Positions 7,930 to 17,051 of a DNA stretch of 64,000 bases are shown here, piece by piece. The translations under genes and the position numbers were made by a program. Under the pieces are notes generated by a model. It had not been told where the DNA came from. It made no database searches and was given only the letters and a program-made list of their open reading frames with translations. Position 1 is the first letter of the stretch. Every line of letters starts with the position of its first letter. This DNA comes from Winogradskyella ludwigii (GTDB lineage Bacteria; Bacteroidota; Bacteroidia; Flavobacteriales; Flavobacteriaceae): the NCBI RefSeq assembly GCF_013403985.1, contig NZ_JABFDF010000003.1, positions 186,001 to 250,000 on the forward strand, in the 5' to 3' direction.

Positions 7930-9852
7930 ATGATTAACAAAATAAATTTTATAGTTCTATTTTCATTTTTCTGCTTAAGTACCATTGCTGCGCAACAGAC
8001 TTGGTATGAGAATTCAAGTCAAACAAATAACATCCAGTTTTCTAATACGCAACAAGGACTTTTTACTACAGATGAAACAAATCCTGAGACCAATGGTATA
8101 AACTCAAATGCAACTGTTTCTAAATTTGTAAGAGATGGGCAAGAAAATTCAAGAATTATATTTAATTTATCAGTACCTATAACAGATTTGTCTTCAAATA
8201 CGATAGCGTTAAAAGCATTTACATCTATACAAACTTCTGATTTGAACACCACAAATAGTAGAATCCGATTATTTTTAAAAAACTCAAGTATTGGAGGTTC
8301 GAGCAACCTATACCAACAAGCAAATTTTTCTGTAGGGGAAACCTGGGAATCTTTTTCTTACGATTTTGATCAAGAAACAATTCCTTCCGATGTTTTAATT
8401 GCTGGAGGTTACGATCAAATTATGATTGTATTTGCTTCTGCAGATACTAGCGGATTAACATCAACCTATTATATTGATACTATTTCTGGGAGTTTTGAGC
8501 AACCCTTACGAAATGCATTATTTTTATCTAGTTCTTGGGGTGTGCGGTTTAATTTAGATGGAGGTTATCGGTTAGACAACTCTAGTAATGATGATTGGGT
8601 TGCTGGCGCACAAGAAATTGTAGATAATTTGCCAGCTGTTGGACATGTTATTACAAATTTCACACATCCAGCACATGGTTATTATTATACCTTAAGAGAT
8701 AATCCATATGTAGATATTGCCAATGAAATTCATCCAGATATGGTACCTACTTTAGATAATGAACAAATTATTCTTGATGTTATTGATGTTTTTAGAAACT
8801 CTGGAAAGAAAGTTATTTTGTATCTAAATGGTGCAGGCCCAGGACATCTTCAAGGGAGTAGTGATAGAGAATTTGAAATTTTAGCAGCATGGGAAACGTA
8901 TTACAATACAGAATTTGGAGGAGATGAAGGTTTGGCATGGCGAACTTTAGTCAAAGGATATGTAGAGCGATTTGAAGGCTTAGTAGATGGTTATTGGTTA
9001 GATAATTTATCCAATTTACCAGGAGAACTAAGTGATTTTGTCGCTATGATTAGAGAAGTTGATCCTGATGTGGCTATTGCTACCAATTTAACGAAGTCGT
9101 ATGTTGAGGATGAGAATGGTGATGATATATTTGTAGATTCCGATGCAACAGATGATGATGATCCGACAGATTATAGAGTTTTCTTTTTAGAAGCAAATGA
9201 CCCTTATATGGATTTTACTGCGGGTCATCCTACACCACTAGGTCAAGGAGCACCGCCAAATTCATGGGCTTATGAAGAGTTTTCTTTCCCTTTAATTACT
9301 GAAAACCCTTGGTCTTCTTATGATGGTAGCAAGCAAACATTAAAACATTATTTTGCACCTATTAGAGATCGTTGGAGTGTGGCTAGTGCTGATTTAGTTT
9401 TTGAAGTTGAACAAGCCTACCGTTTTATAAGAACGTTTACAGATGCAGGTGCAACGATTACTTGGAGTACAACTATTACCGATGGTTTAATTACGGATGA
9501 TGAAATGGCTATAATGCAAGACTTAAATGATAGAATGATGCAGTCTCCAAAACCAGATTACGAACCTTATGTACGACCAGTGGGAGCTTTTTTAGTAGGT
9601 GAATCATTAAGCATTGATTCTAATGATGATTTTAACAAGCTTGCTTTATTTCCAAATCCTGTAAAGCAAAACTTTAAATTATCAAAAGAAATTGCTTCTG
9701 CAGTTATTTACAACACTAACGGAAATAAAATTTTAGAATTTAAAAGCAATCAAACTTCCTTTGATGTTGCATCACTAACTGAAGGTGTTTATTTTATAAA
9801 AGCTTATTCAGAGAACAATGAAATTCAAGTTTTTAAATTTATAAAACAATAA
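7930..9852 (+). CDS. T9SS-exported TIM-barrel-like protein, possible glycosidase
   Basis: The 640-aa product has a signal peptide (1-20, ending TIAAQ). Residues about 24-190 form a beta-sandwich module shared with the protein at 3038-4381 (SRIRLFLKN, ETWESFSYDFD, TYYIDTISG). Residues about 195-550 form a putative TIM barrel: ITNFTHPAHGYYYTL, GKKVILYLNGAGPG, LVDGYWLDNLSNL, VAIATNL, ITWSTTITDG. A T9SS sorting domain (about 570-640: LFPNPVKQNF, VYFIKAY) ends it. Asp in DGYWLDN at a strand end is the sort of place a nucleophile sits in clan GH-A/fucosidase-like barrels, but I could not match a named GH family. The sulfatase beside it and the fucose genes nearby suggest a fucan-active enzyme (inference). 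Confidence 0.65.
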   Translation: MINKINFIVLFSFFCLSTIAAQQTWYENSSQTNNIQFSNTQQGLFTTDETNPETNGINSNATVSKFVRDGQENSRIIFNLSVPITDLSSNTIALKAFTSIQTSDLNTTNSRIRLFLKNSSIGGSSNLYQQANFSVGETWESFSYDFDQETIPSDVLIAGGYDQIMIVFASADTSGLTSTYYIDTISGSFEQPLRNALFLSSSWGVRFNLDGGYRLDNSSNDDWVAGAQEIVDNLPAVGHVITNFTHPAHGYYYTLRDNPYVDIANEIHPDMVPTLDNEQIILDVIDVFRNSGKKVILYLNGAGPGHLQGSSDREFEILAAWETYYNTEFGGDEGLAWRTLVKGYVERFEGLVDGYWLDNLSNLPGELSDFVAMIREVDPDVAIATNLTKSYVEDENGDDIFVDSDATDDDDPTDYRVFFLEANDPYMDFTAGHPTPLGQGAPPNSWAYEEFSFPLITENPWSSYDGSKQTLKHYFAPIRDRWSVASADLVFEVEQAYRFIRTFTDAGATITWSTTITDGLITDDEMAIMQDLNDRMMQSPKPDYEPYVRPVGAFLVGESLSIDSNDDFNKLALFPNPVKQNFKLSKEIASAVIYNTNGNKILEFKSNQTSFDVASLTEGVYFIKAYSENNEIQVFKFIKQ

Positions 9853-9922
9853 AACAACAGTTATTATTATCTAAATAAAAAGAACAATAAATTTGAGAAA
9901 ATATATAAATATCCCTCCTTGT

Positions 9923-11956
9923 ATGAAAAATAAATTAGTTAAAGAAAGAAAAGTGCGTCATAGAAATATTGTTTTTTATGCCTTATTATTTATGGCCTCT
10001 TTTTCCTACGCACAAGTTGGTGTTGGAAACACAAATCCACAAGCCACTTTAGATATTACAGCATCTAATCAAGCAACACCTTCAAATGTAGATGGCATCT
10101 TAATTCCTCGAATTGATACCTTCCCTGCAACAAATCCTACTGCTGCCCAAGATGGAATGCTCGTTTACCTAACCACAACGGTTGGTTTAAATTCTAAAGG
10201 TTTTTATCATTGGGATCAAGTAACAACAGGTTGGATTCGGTTTTCAAGTATTGAAAAACTAAATGATCTTTCTGATGCAAAATCTGATGTAGATGGTACT
10301 AATGACGGTTCTTCTATTTTTATTGGGATTGATGCAGGATTAAATGATGATGCTGATCACAATCAAAATGTTGGCGTTGGTTATAACGCATTAATGACAA
10401 ATGTAGATGGTGATGCCAATTCTGCTTTTGGATTTCAAGCCTTGAGTTTAAATACAAGTTTAAATAACTCTGCTTTTGGCTTTAGAGCCTTAGCTAGTAA
10501 TTCCACAGGACGAAGAAATTCTGCTTTTGGAAGAGGTGCTTTAGAAGAAAATACGACTGCAAATTATAATACTGCAATAGGAACACAAGCATTGGCTAAA
10601 AATACAACTGGAGCTGACAATGTGGCGATAGGTAACTTGGCTTTGTATGAAAATTTAACTGGAGCTGGAAATACCGCAGTTGGTACAGAAGCTTTAACTA
10701 ATGCTACAGTAGATTCCCTGACTGCTGTTGGTTATCATGCTTTATTTAAAAATGAAGCTGGAACATCTAATACAGCAGTTGGTTACGAGGCGCTTAATGA
10801 AAACGTTAGTGGAAGTAGTAATTCTGCGTTTGGTCATGGTGCGCTTAGATCTAATACATCAGATTCTCTGACTGCCGTTGGTTATCATGCTTTACACGCA
10901 AATACAAGTGGTGCACAAAACACAGCTGTAGGATACAAGGCACTTAATAATGTTGTTACTTCTAATAACAGTTCTGCATTTGGTCATGCAGCACTTAGTG
11001 CTAACACATCTGGTAATAATACTGCCTTCGGTTCATTTGCAGGAGATGAGTCTTCTGGAAACTCTAATGTACTATTTGGCAATAGAGCTGGTAGTCAATT
11101 AGCAGGAGATTCGAATGTACTTGTTGGTCAACATTCTGGTCGTGAATTAGAAGGAGATAGCAACGTGTTTATTGGAAAAAGTACTGGTCGCAGAACAACT
11201 GGGAATAATAACGTTTTTATTGGCCATAATGCTGGTTTTACTGGTACTCAGACTGCGGTTGACAATACGTTACTAATTGAAAATTCAAGTAGTGCAACAC
11301 CATTAATCTATGGAGAGTTTGATAACGACATATTAAGAGTAAATGGTGAGTTACAAATTGCGGAACCAGGTGTAACCAATGGTTACGCTTTCCCAATTGC
11401 AGATGGTACTGCAGATCAAATTTTGGTTACAGATGGTGCTGGTCAGTTAACTTTTGAGGATCAACAAACCATACCTGTTGTACCAGATGTTTCTACGTTT
11501 ACGGTTATTAGAGCTACTTTTGACCAAACAACACCGCTTGTTCACCAAGTTCTCGATGATTCTGGATGGCAAAAATTAGATTTTGACACGGTAGATTTTG
11601 ATGCTACTTCCTCTGGAGAATTTAAAACCAGCACTAGTAGATTTGAACCTAATAACGGAGGTGTTTACAGAATAGATGCTAGTTTTCAAACTACAACGTC
11701 ACAAACCAATACAGAGTATTATGGTGTTGCGGTATACATAAACGGCAATCTATATCAAGAATTTTCTGCAAATCACTATTATAATCTAAGCGATTCTAGT
11801 CAAGTCGCTAGGCAGATTTCGTGTGTGATTCAACTTGTTGATACTGATTTTGTTGAAATATTTGCTCTTAATACTCAGAATGCAACATCACCTGATGTAG
11901 TTGCGATAGAGGCTGCTTCTAATAAAACACATTTTACAATCGAGCGTATTAGATAA
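9923..11956 (+). CDS. Exported repeat protein: YadA-like head repeats with C1q/TNF-like end
   Basis: The open frame also has a TTG at 9893, but ATG at 9923 gives a normal signal peptide (MKNKLVKERK... FSYAQ), so I start there: 677 aa. After a short N-terminal domain of the kind seen before such repeats in Flavobacteriia (VGVGNTNPQATLDI), residues about 147-440 hold roughly 19 repeats of 15-17 aa with the pattern N-T/S-A-x-G-x-x-A-L-x-x-N-T-x-G. This resembles the left-handed beta-roll of trimeric autotransporter heads. Residues about 530-677 (GVYRIDASFQTT, YYGVAVYINGNLY, DFVEIFALNTQ) look like a C1q/TNF jelly roll, also trimeric in its family. There is no T9SS sorting domain or YadA anchor. 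A trimeric surface or appendage protein is inferred. Confidence 0.75.
   Translation: MKNKLVKERKVRHRNIVFYALLFMASFSYAQVGVGNTNPQATLDITASNQATPSNVDGILIPRIDTFPATNPTAAQDGMLVYLTTTVGLNSKGFYHWDQVTTGWIRFSSIEKLNDLSDAKSDVDGTNDGSSIFIGIDAGLNDDADHNQNVGVGYNALMTNVDGDANSAFGFQALSLNTSLNNSAFGFRALASNSTGRRNSAFGRGALEENTTANYNTAIGTQALAKNTTGADNVAIGNLALYENLTGAGNTAVGTEALTNATVDSLTAVGYHALFKNEAGTSNTAVGYEALNENVSGSSNSAFGHGALRSNTSDSLTAVGYHALHANTSGAQNTAVGYKALNNVVTSNNSSAFGHAALSANTSGNNTAFGSFAGDESSGNSNVLFGNRAGSQLAGDSNVLVGQHSGRELEGDSNVFIGKSTGRRTTGNNNVFIGHNAGFTGTQTAVDNTLLIENSSSATPLIYGEFDNDILRVNGELQIAEPGVTNGYAFPIADGTADQILVTDGAGQLTFEDQQTIPVVPDVSTFTVIRATFDQTTPLVHQVLDDSGWQKLDFDTVDFDATSSGEFKTSTSRFEPNNGGVYRIDASFQTTTSQTNTEYYGVAVYINGNLYQEFSANHYYNLSDSSQVARQISCVIQLVDTDFVEIFALNTQNATSPDVVAIEAASNKTHFTIERIR
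10363..11242 (+). repeat. Degenerate in-gene tandem repeats coding the YadA-like roll
   Basis: Units of about 45-51 bases code N-T-A-V-G-x-x-A-L-type repeats. Some are nearly identical at DNA level: for example, CTG ACT GCT/GCC GTT GGT TAT CAT GCT TTA occurs near 10718 and again near 10868. This indicates fairly recent internal duplication or conversion. Confidence 0.7.
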
Positions 11957-11970
11957 AACGTGTTATAATA

Positions 11971-12014
11971 CATATAAAAAAAGCTTCTTGTCTCCAAGAA
12001 GCTTTTTTTATATG
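11971..12014 (+). terminator. Strong intrinsic terminator after the repeat protein
   Basis: A perfect 20-bp stem (11971-11990 with 11995-12014) has a 4-base loop. The core AAGCTTCTTG is followed by a T7 run within the 3' arm. Confidence 0.9.
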
Positions 12015-12333
12015 TTATTTAAGTAGAAAAGCATGTTTTTCAATTATCTATTAATTAGTCTAAAAAACGTAAACCAAAAACTTATAATGACGATAATTAA
12101 AGCTCATACGTTTTAGTTGCGCTACGGACATAAATTAAAGAGTAGACTAAAGTTGTTGCCATTAAATATTACACCAAAAGAAAATGGTTACAACAAGCAT
12201 TAGAAGAGGTCATCTATTCAACATCTTAAATAATTATAGTGAAATCAAACTTATTACCACTTTATAGATATTCCAAATAATTATAAAGTCTCTATTACAC
12301 TACTTCATAATAGATCTTTATTATATAAAAAGT
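12015..12333. other. Intergenic stretch between convergent genes, nothing recognised
   Basis: About 320 bases between two terminators. All frames are broken by stops. I saw no RNA gene, promoter or convincing gene remnant here. Confidence 0.4.
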
Positions 12334-12380
12334 CATGCCCTTTAAAAGTATTCGCTAGGGGAATACTTTTAAAGGGCATG
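12334..12380 (-). terminator. Intrinsic terminator of the small periplasmic gene
   Basis: A perfect 20-bp stem (CATGCCCTTTAAAAGTATTC and its complement) has a 7-base loop. On the minus strand it is followed by ACTTTTTAT, so it terminates the gene at 12426-12776. Confidence 0.85.
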
Positions 12381-12425
12381 AAATCTAAAGTCTAATTTAA
12401 TAGGAATTTCCTATTAAAACAGAAT

Positions 12426-12776
12426 TTACTTTTTCTTCTTATTCTTTCTGGATGCCAACTTTATTTCTTTAGCTCTGTCTTTTCCAAATGCCTTATTGAG
12501 AGACTTAGAAAATTCTTTATTACTTTCTTTTCTTTTTTCTTTTAGCTCTTCAGAACCTTTTTCATACTTAGCATTAATTTCAAAACTAGCCTTCACCTGA
12601 GCTTCTTTTATAGTTATTAATGTTTCCTTTTCTTCACTCGTTAGTGTTAACTTACTTTCTACAGCTTCTACATATGCACTAACTTTTTGTTCTATTTTTT
12701 TATCTGCATTTTTTTGAGCAAATACTGAACTACACATTGCGATACTAAATACGAGTAGTAAAATTGTTTTTTTCAT
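12426..12776 (-). CDS. Small exported helical protein, Spy/CpxP-like
   Basis: The 116-aa product has a signal peptide (1-20, ending SVFAQ) followed by a highly charged, wholly helical region rich in Lys and Glu, with SKLTLTSEEKETLITIKEAQ and a KNKKKK tail. Size, export signal and an L-T-x-E-x-x-x-L helix start resemble small periplasmic Spy/CpxP-type chaperone-like proteins of Bacteroidota, but this is a weak resemblance. It has its own minus-strand -7 element (TAAGTTTG, 12835-12828) and its own terminator, so it is monocistronic. It lies downstream of the hybrid sensor gene on the same strand. Confidence 0.7.
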   Translation of the reverse strand: MKKTILLLVFSIAMCSSVFAQKNADKKIEQKVSAYVEAVESKLTLTSEEKETLITIKEAQVKASFEINAKYEKGSEELKEKRKESNKEFSKSLNKAFGKDRAKEIKLASRKNKKKK

Positions 12777-12885
12777 AATTTTAAAAATTGTTTAAGATTA
12801 ATTATTTATTTGAATAACAAACTTAATTAATATTAACATTAATGGCGTTCTATCATTCATCATTTCGTTGCTGAAAACTATCATC

Positions 12886-15800
12886 TTATCGTTTTGAATA
12901 CTCAGAAGGGGACATACCGTGTAATTTTTTAAACGAGGTAGAAAAGTAAGAATTAGATTCTATACCGATTTGATACATCACTTCCGCAACGTTAAAACCA
13001 CTATTACTATCTAATAATTCCGCTGCCCTTTGTAACCTAAAATTACGTAAGTAGGCATTTGGAACTTGGCCTGTAAGTTGTTTCAATTTTCTATAAAAAT
13101 GAGAGGAACTTAAGCCTGCTTCTGTAGATAATTCTTCTACTCCAAAATTTGAATTAGATAAGTTCTTCTCGATGATTTCGGTGATGTTCTCTAAGAATTC
13201 GAGATCCCTTTTAGAGAACCCTAATTCCTTTTTATCTTTTGGGGGTAAACTATTCTTTGAAAAATAGTCCTTTATCTTAACATTATTCTCTATCAATTTT
13301 TTCAGTCGAAGCTCAAGATGCTTTAAAGAAAATGGTTTACTAATATATTCATCGGCACCAAACTCTAAACCTTTAATTAAATCCACATTATCCCCTAAAG
13401 CGGTTAATAATAAAACAGGGAGTTGGCAAGTTTCAGGGTTGGCCTTTATTCGTTTACACAATTCAAAACCATCCATCTCAGGCATCATGACATCACTTAT
13501 AACGGTACTGAATTCAGTCTTTTTAATTTCTTCTAATGCTTCAATACCATTATTTGCTATGGTGATATTGTATTTGTCTGACAATGCACTATTTAGAAAG
13601 TCTTGAATATCTATTTCATTTTCAACAACTAAAACATTATGCTGTTTCTTGCTTTTTTTGATATTATCAGTCTCTTCAAAGGTTTTGCCTTGCAAGGGCA
13701 CCCAATTTTTTATGAATGATTTTTTTACATGACTGTCTTCAATGTTTACTTCTTCAGTTGGGGAAGATGGAATCACAATCGTAAAACGGGTTTCTTTATT
13801 TGGTCTACTTTTTACAGATATACGACCATCAAATAAATCGACTAAAGACTTACAAAAGGATAAGCCAATTCCACCACCACTAACATTACCATCTTGATTT
13901 CCTAATTGATAAAATCGTTCAAAAATATTATTCAAACTTTCTTTTGGAATGCCTTTACCAGTGTCAATAACATCAATTTTTATCTTTTTAATATCACCTT
14001 CATATATTATAGAGGCATCGATACTAATAGTTCCTTGAACAGGTGTGTTTTTAAAAGAATTTGAAAGCAAATTAAAAAGTATTCTTTCAAGCTTTTCTAC
14101 GTCAATAACAATCTCTTCATTTGGAGAACTAATTTTATAATAAAAATTAATATTCTTTTCTAATGCATAATTTTCAAAAGCCTCTGTTGTTGGATATAAG
14201 AAATCTCCTAAAGTAGATTTAGTAAAGTTCAAATTTAGATACCCTTGTTCTGCTTGTCTAAATGTTATTAACTGGTCTATTAAACTTAAAAGTCGATGTG
14301 TATTTCTTTTAATAATAGCTAAGAATTTTTCACTCTCTGGGTTACTGTTGTTTTCTATAACTCTATCTAAAGGCCCTGAAATTAATGTAAGTGGTGTTCT
14401 AAACTCATGAGATAAATTTGTGAAATATTTAAATTTACCTTGGTTAATAACTTCCATTTTGTCTTTGTCCAATTGCTCATAGATGAGTTTTTGTTTTAAC
14501 TTTTCATGTTGAACAAAATAGAAAACAATTCCAACACCAATGCCTAAAAATATAAGAGCCAACAGTGTGTAGCTCCACCAAGTTTGATACCACAGTGGCA
14601 GAATTACTAATGTTAAGGTCTTATTTGAAGCACTCCAAATACCATCTCCATTAGCAGATTTTACTTTTAGTGTATAAGTACCAGCTGATAAATTGGTATA
14701 AGTTATCGCAGATTTCCCTTCATCTGTTTCTACCCAATCTTTATTAAAACCATCTAATTTATATGCTATTTTATTCTTCGCTGGTGCAGAGGTATGCTCA
14801 GCAACTAAATTAAAGGAAATGATGCGCTGACTTTTAGAGACTTCAACAGTATCTGTTTCTGAAATCGATTTTTTAAGGATTGTAATGTTATTTAATTTCT
14901 CACCAATTTTTATCGATTTATTATTTATTAATAAAGACGATATTAAAACTTTTGGTGCTTGCTTATTTAGGGCTATTTTCTGCGGATCGAAAATAGTAAG
15001 GCCATTTAAACCTCCGAAATACATATATCCTGATTTACCTAGTGCATATGCTGATTGTCTAAAGTTATTTTGCATTAAACCATCACTTACATCAAAGACA
15101 TTTAATTTGTTCGTTTCTGTATTAAATCGAACTAATCCCATATCTGTACTCATCCATAAATTAGAACTATTTTTTTGTGGCAAAATTCCATAAATAACAT
15201 CATCTGGTAGGATCTCATTTTTTCGGAAGTATTCTATTTTTGATGGATTGCTAGCACTGTCTAAATTTAATTTATTTAAACCACCACCAAAAGTACCTAT
15301 CCAAATATTCTTTTTGTCATCTTCATGAAGCGTAAAAATATTATTGTAACTTAGTTTGCCACTTCCTATTTTACTATCGTTATATTCTCTTACAATTTCA
15401 ATTTTTCCTTTTACATATGTGCATTGTAATAAACTAACATCTGTACCAAACCATAATTGATGATTACTATCTTGCAAGAAACATTGTACTTTATTAGCTG
15501 TTATTTTTAATGTCGATTTAATAGATATTTGGGGTTGTTTTGATTGGTCAATTGCTTTCCATGGGTTTTCTACAACTAAAATTCTATTACCAGCTAAAAC
15601 AAAATCTGTATCATTTATTTGCGCAATTTTTCGGGTTAAGAATAAAGAAGCCTTATCTCCATTTGATAAAAACTGAATCTCTTTAAAATCTTTTCTTATT
15701 GGACTATAAACAATGACTTTTTTGTCTGTGCCAAACCAAATATAATTTCTTTGGTCTTGATAAATACACCTTATAACATCAGTATTTTCAATAGGTAATT

Positions 15801-17010
15801 TACTTTGTAAATCTTCAAACTGAATTTTATGTAGATTATTTTCGTTTATAACATCTACACTTCTAAATAATTTTTTATTGTAACCAGAAACCCAAATCTT
15901 ACCATTGTTGTCCTCTAAAATTGAGGTAATTAAATTGTCAGCAATAGAAGACTTATCATAAGGGTTGTTTGTGTAAGAATGAAATGGTTTTTGAAATAGG
16001 TCTAATTTATTTATTCCTCCTTGTGCTGTACCTACCCAAAACACATTGAAACTATCTTGATACACTGCATTAATTTGATGGCTACTTATACTATTTGTAT
16101 TCTTTGAATCATAGTTAAAATGCTTAAAAGAATTTAGAATTGGGTTAAATTTGTAGAGTCCATCACCTGTCGTTCCTATCCAAATGGCATTATCATTATC
16201 TTTAAAAAGGCTATTAACATAGAACGTAGATTCTTGATTTGGAACTTTTATTTTCTTGACCAGGTAATCGGAGTTTGTATCTAAATTGGAACTATACAAA
16301 CCTTCTGTTGTACCAATCCAAAAGATATTATCCACTTTTATGATTTCAGTAATTTCTTTTTCATTAAAAAAATCAAAATCCTTTAAATCTGGAATTACTG
16401 ATTTTAATATTTGGTTTTCAGATTTAAAATCAATTTTTTTCAACCCTTCATTTGTTCCTAGAATAATAGAAGAATTATGTCCAAATGTAAACGTGTTAAT
16501 TATTATCGATTTGCCTTTTAAATCAAGAACATTTTCAGACACCTCAAAAACACCATTACTTATATCTTTTAATTTGCATCGTATTAATTTCTTTGTAGAC
16601 GTTATCCACAGATAGCCGTCATCCTGAGAGGCAATCTTATTGACATTGATGTTATAGTTAAGTGGCACTGTGAAAAACCGTTCTAACCAAGGGACATATA
16701 TATTAACACCTACATTAGTACCTATCCAAAGAATACCATCTTTATCGTTAAACAAATAAGTGACATTATTACTAGAAATGGCATTCTCATCTTTAGATTG
16801 TGTACTAAAGGTTTTAAACTCATAGCCATCATAACGAATTAATCCGTTTGGTGTCGCATACCATAGAAAACCGTATTTATCTTGTGCTATGGAGTTAACA
16901 GTATTTTGATTAAAACCTTCTTTATTAGAAATTCGTTCAAAATTCTGAGAATAACCTTGTTGAGTAAATAGTGTAATTACAACACTAATAAAGCATATAA
17001 TTCTATGCAT
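12886..17010 (-). CDS. Hybrid two-component sensor kinase/AraC regulator (HTCS)
   Basis: This 1374-aa single-protein two-component system typically senses oligosaccharides in the periplasm and activates polysaccharide-use genes. In order: signal peptide (1-21); about 14 two-component propeller repeats forming the sensor (about 25-730; D-x-x-G-x-x-W-I-G-T/F-x-x-G-L motifs); Y_Y_Y domain (about 735-800); one membrane helix (about 808-832); HisKA with phospho-acceptor His868 in SHEFRTPLTLISG; HATPase (about 975-1090, NLLSNSFKNTP, DTGKGIP); receiver with Asp1173 in SDVMMPEMDG; AraC-type HTH (about 1265-1374). It starts 41 bases after fbp and is probably the last gene of the fucose operon. Its ligand is likely a fucose-containing oligosaccharide (inference from context). 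Confidence 0.93.
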   Translation of the reverse strand: MHRIICFISVVITLFTQQGYSQNFERISNKEGFNQNTVNSIAQDKYGFLWYATPNGLIRYDGYEFKTFSTQSKDENAISSNNVTYLFNDKDGILWIGTNVGVNIYVPWLERFFTVPLNYNINVNKIASQDDGYLWITSTKKLIRCKLKDISNGVFEVSENVLDLKGKSIIINTFTFGHNSSIILGTNEGLKKIDFKSENQILKSVIPDLKDFDFFNEKEITEIIKVDNIFWIGTTEGLYSSNLDTNSDYLVKKIKVPNQESTFYVNSLFKDNDNAIWIGTTGDGLYKFNPILNSFKHFNYDSKNTNSISSHQINAVYQDSFNVFWVGTAQGGINKLDLFQKPFHSYTNNPYDKSSIADNLITSILEDNNGKIWVSGYNKKLFRSVDVINENNLHKIQFEDLQSKLPIENTDVIRCIYQDQRNYIWFGTDKKVIVYSPIRKDFKEIQFLSNGDKASLFLTRKIAQINDTDFVLAGNRILVVENPWKAIDQSKQPQISIKSTLKITANKVQCFLQDSNHQLWFGTDVSLLQCTYVKGKIEIVREYNDSKIGSGKLSYNNIFTLHEDDKKNIWIGTFGGGLNKLNLDSASNPSKIEYFRKNEILPDDVIYGILPQKNSSNLWMSTDMGLVRFNTETNKLNVFDVSDGLMQNNFRQSAYALGKSGYMYFGGLNGLTIFDPQKIALNKQAPKVLISSLLINNKSIKIGEKLNNITILKKSISETDTVEVSKSQRIISFNLVAEHTSAPAKNKIAYKLDGFNKDWVETDEGKSAITYTNLSAGTYTLKVKSANGDGIWSASNKTLTLVILPLWYQTWWSYTLLALIFLGIGVGIVFYFVQHEKLKQKLIYEQLDKDKMEVINQGKFKYFTNLSHEFRTPLTLISGPLDRVIENNSNPESEKFLAIIKRNTHRLLSLIDQLITFRQAEQGYLNLNFTKSTLGDFLYPTTEAFENYALEKNINFYYKISSPNEEIVIDVEKLERILFNLLSNSFKNTPVQGTISIDASIIYEGDIKKIKIDVIDTGKGIPKESLNNIFERFYQLGNQDGNVSGGGIGLSFCKSLVDLFDGRISVKSRPNKETRFTIVIPSSPTEEVNIEDSHVKKSFIKNWVPLQGKTFEETDNIKKSKKQHNVLVVENEIDIQDFLNSALSDKYNITIANNGIEALEEIKKTEFSTVISDVMMPEMDGFELCKRIKANPETCQLPVLLLTALGDNVDLIKGLEFGADEYISKPFSLKHLELRLKKLIENNVKIKDYFSKNSLPPKDKKELGFSKRDLEFLENITEIIEKNLSNSNFGVEELSTEAGLSSSHFYRKLKQLTGQVPNAYLRNFRLQRAAELLDSNSGFNVAEVMYQIGIESNSYFSTSFKKLHGMSPSEYSKR

Positions 17011-17051
17011 ATAAAATATTTAGTTTGGCTCAAGAATATACATTTTTAAAT

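Noticed and set aside
10363..11242. Regular repeats that could suggest a CRISPR array or minisatellite
   Set aside because: They are in frame inside one long coding region, vary at third positions, and encode a YadA-type repeat; there are no constant repeats with unique spacers and no cas genes.
12015..12333. Possible gene remnant between the two terminators
   Set aside because: All frames are interrupted and no stretch resembles a protein family I know.
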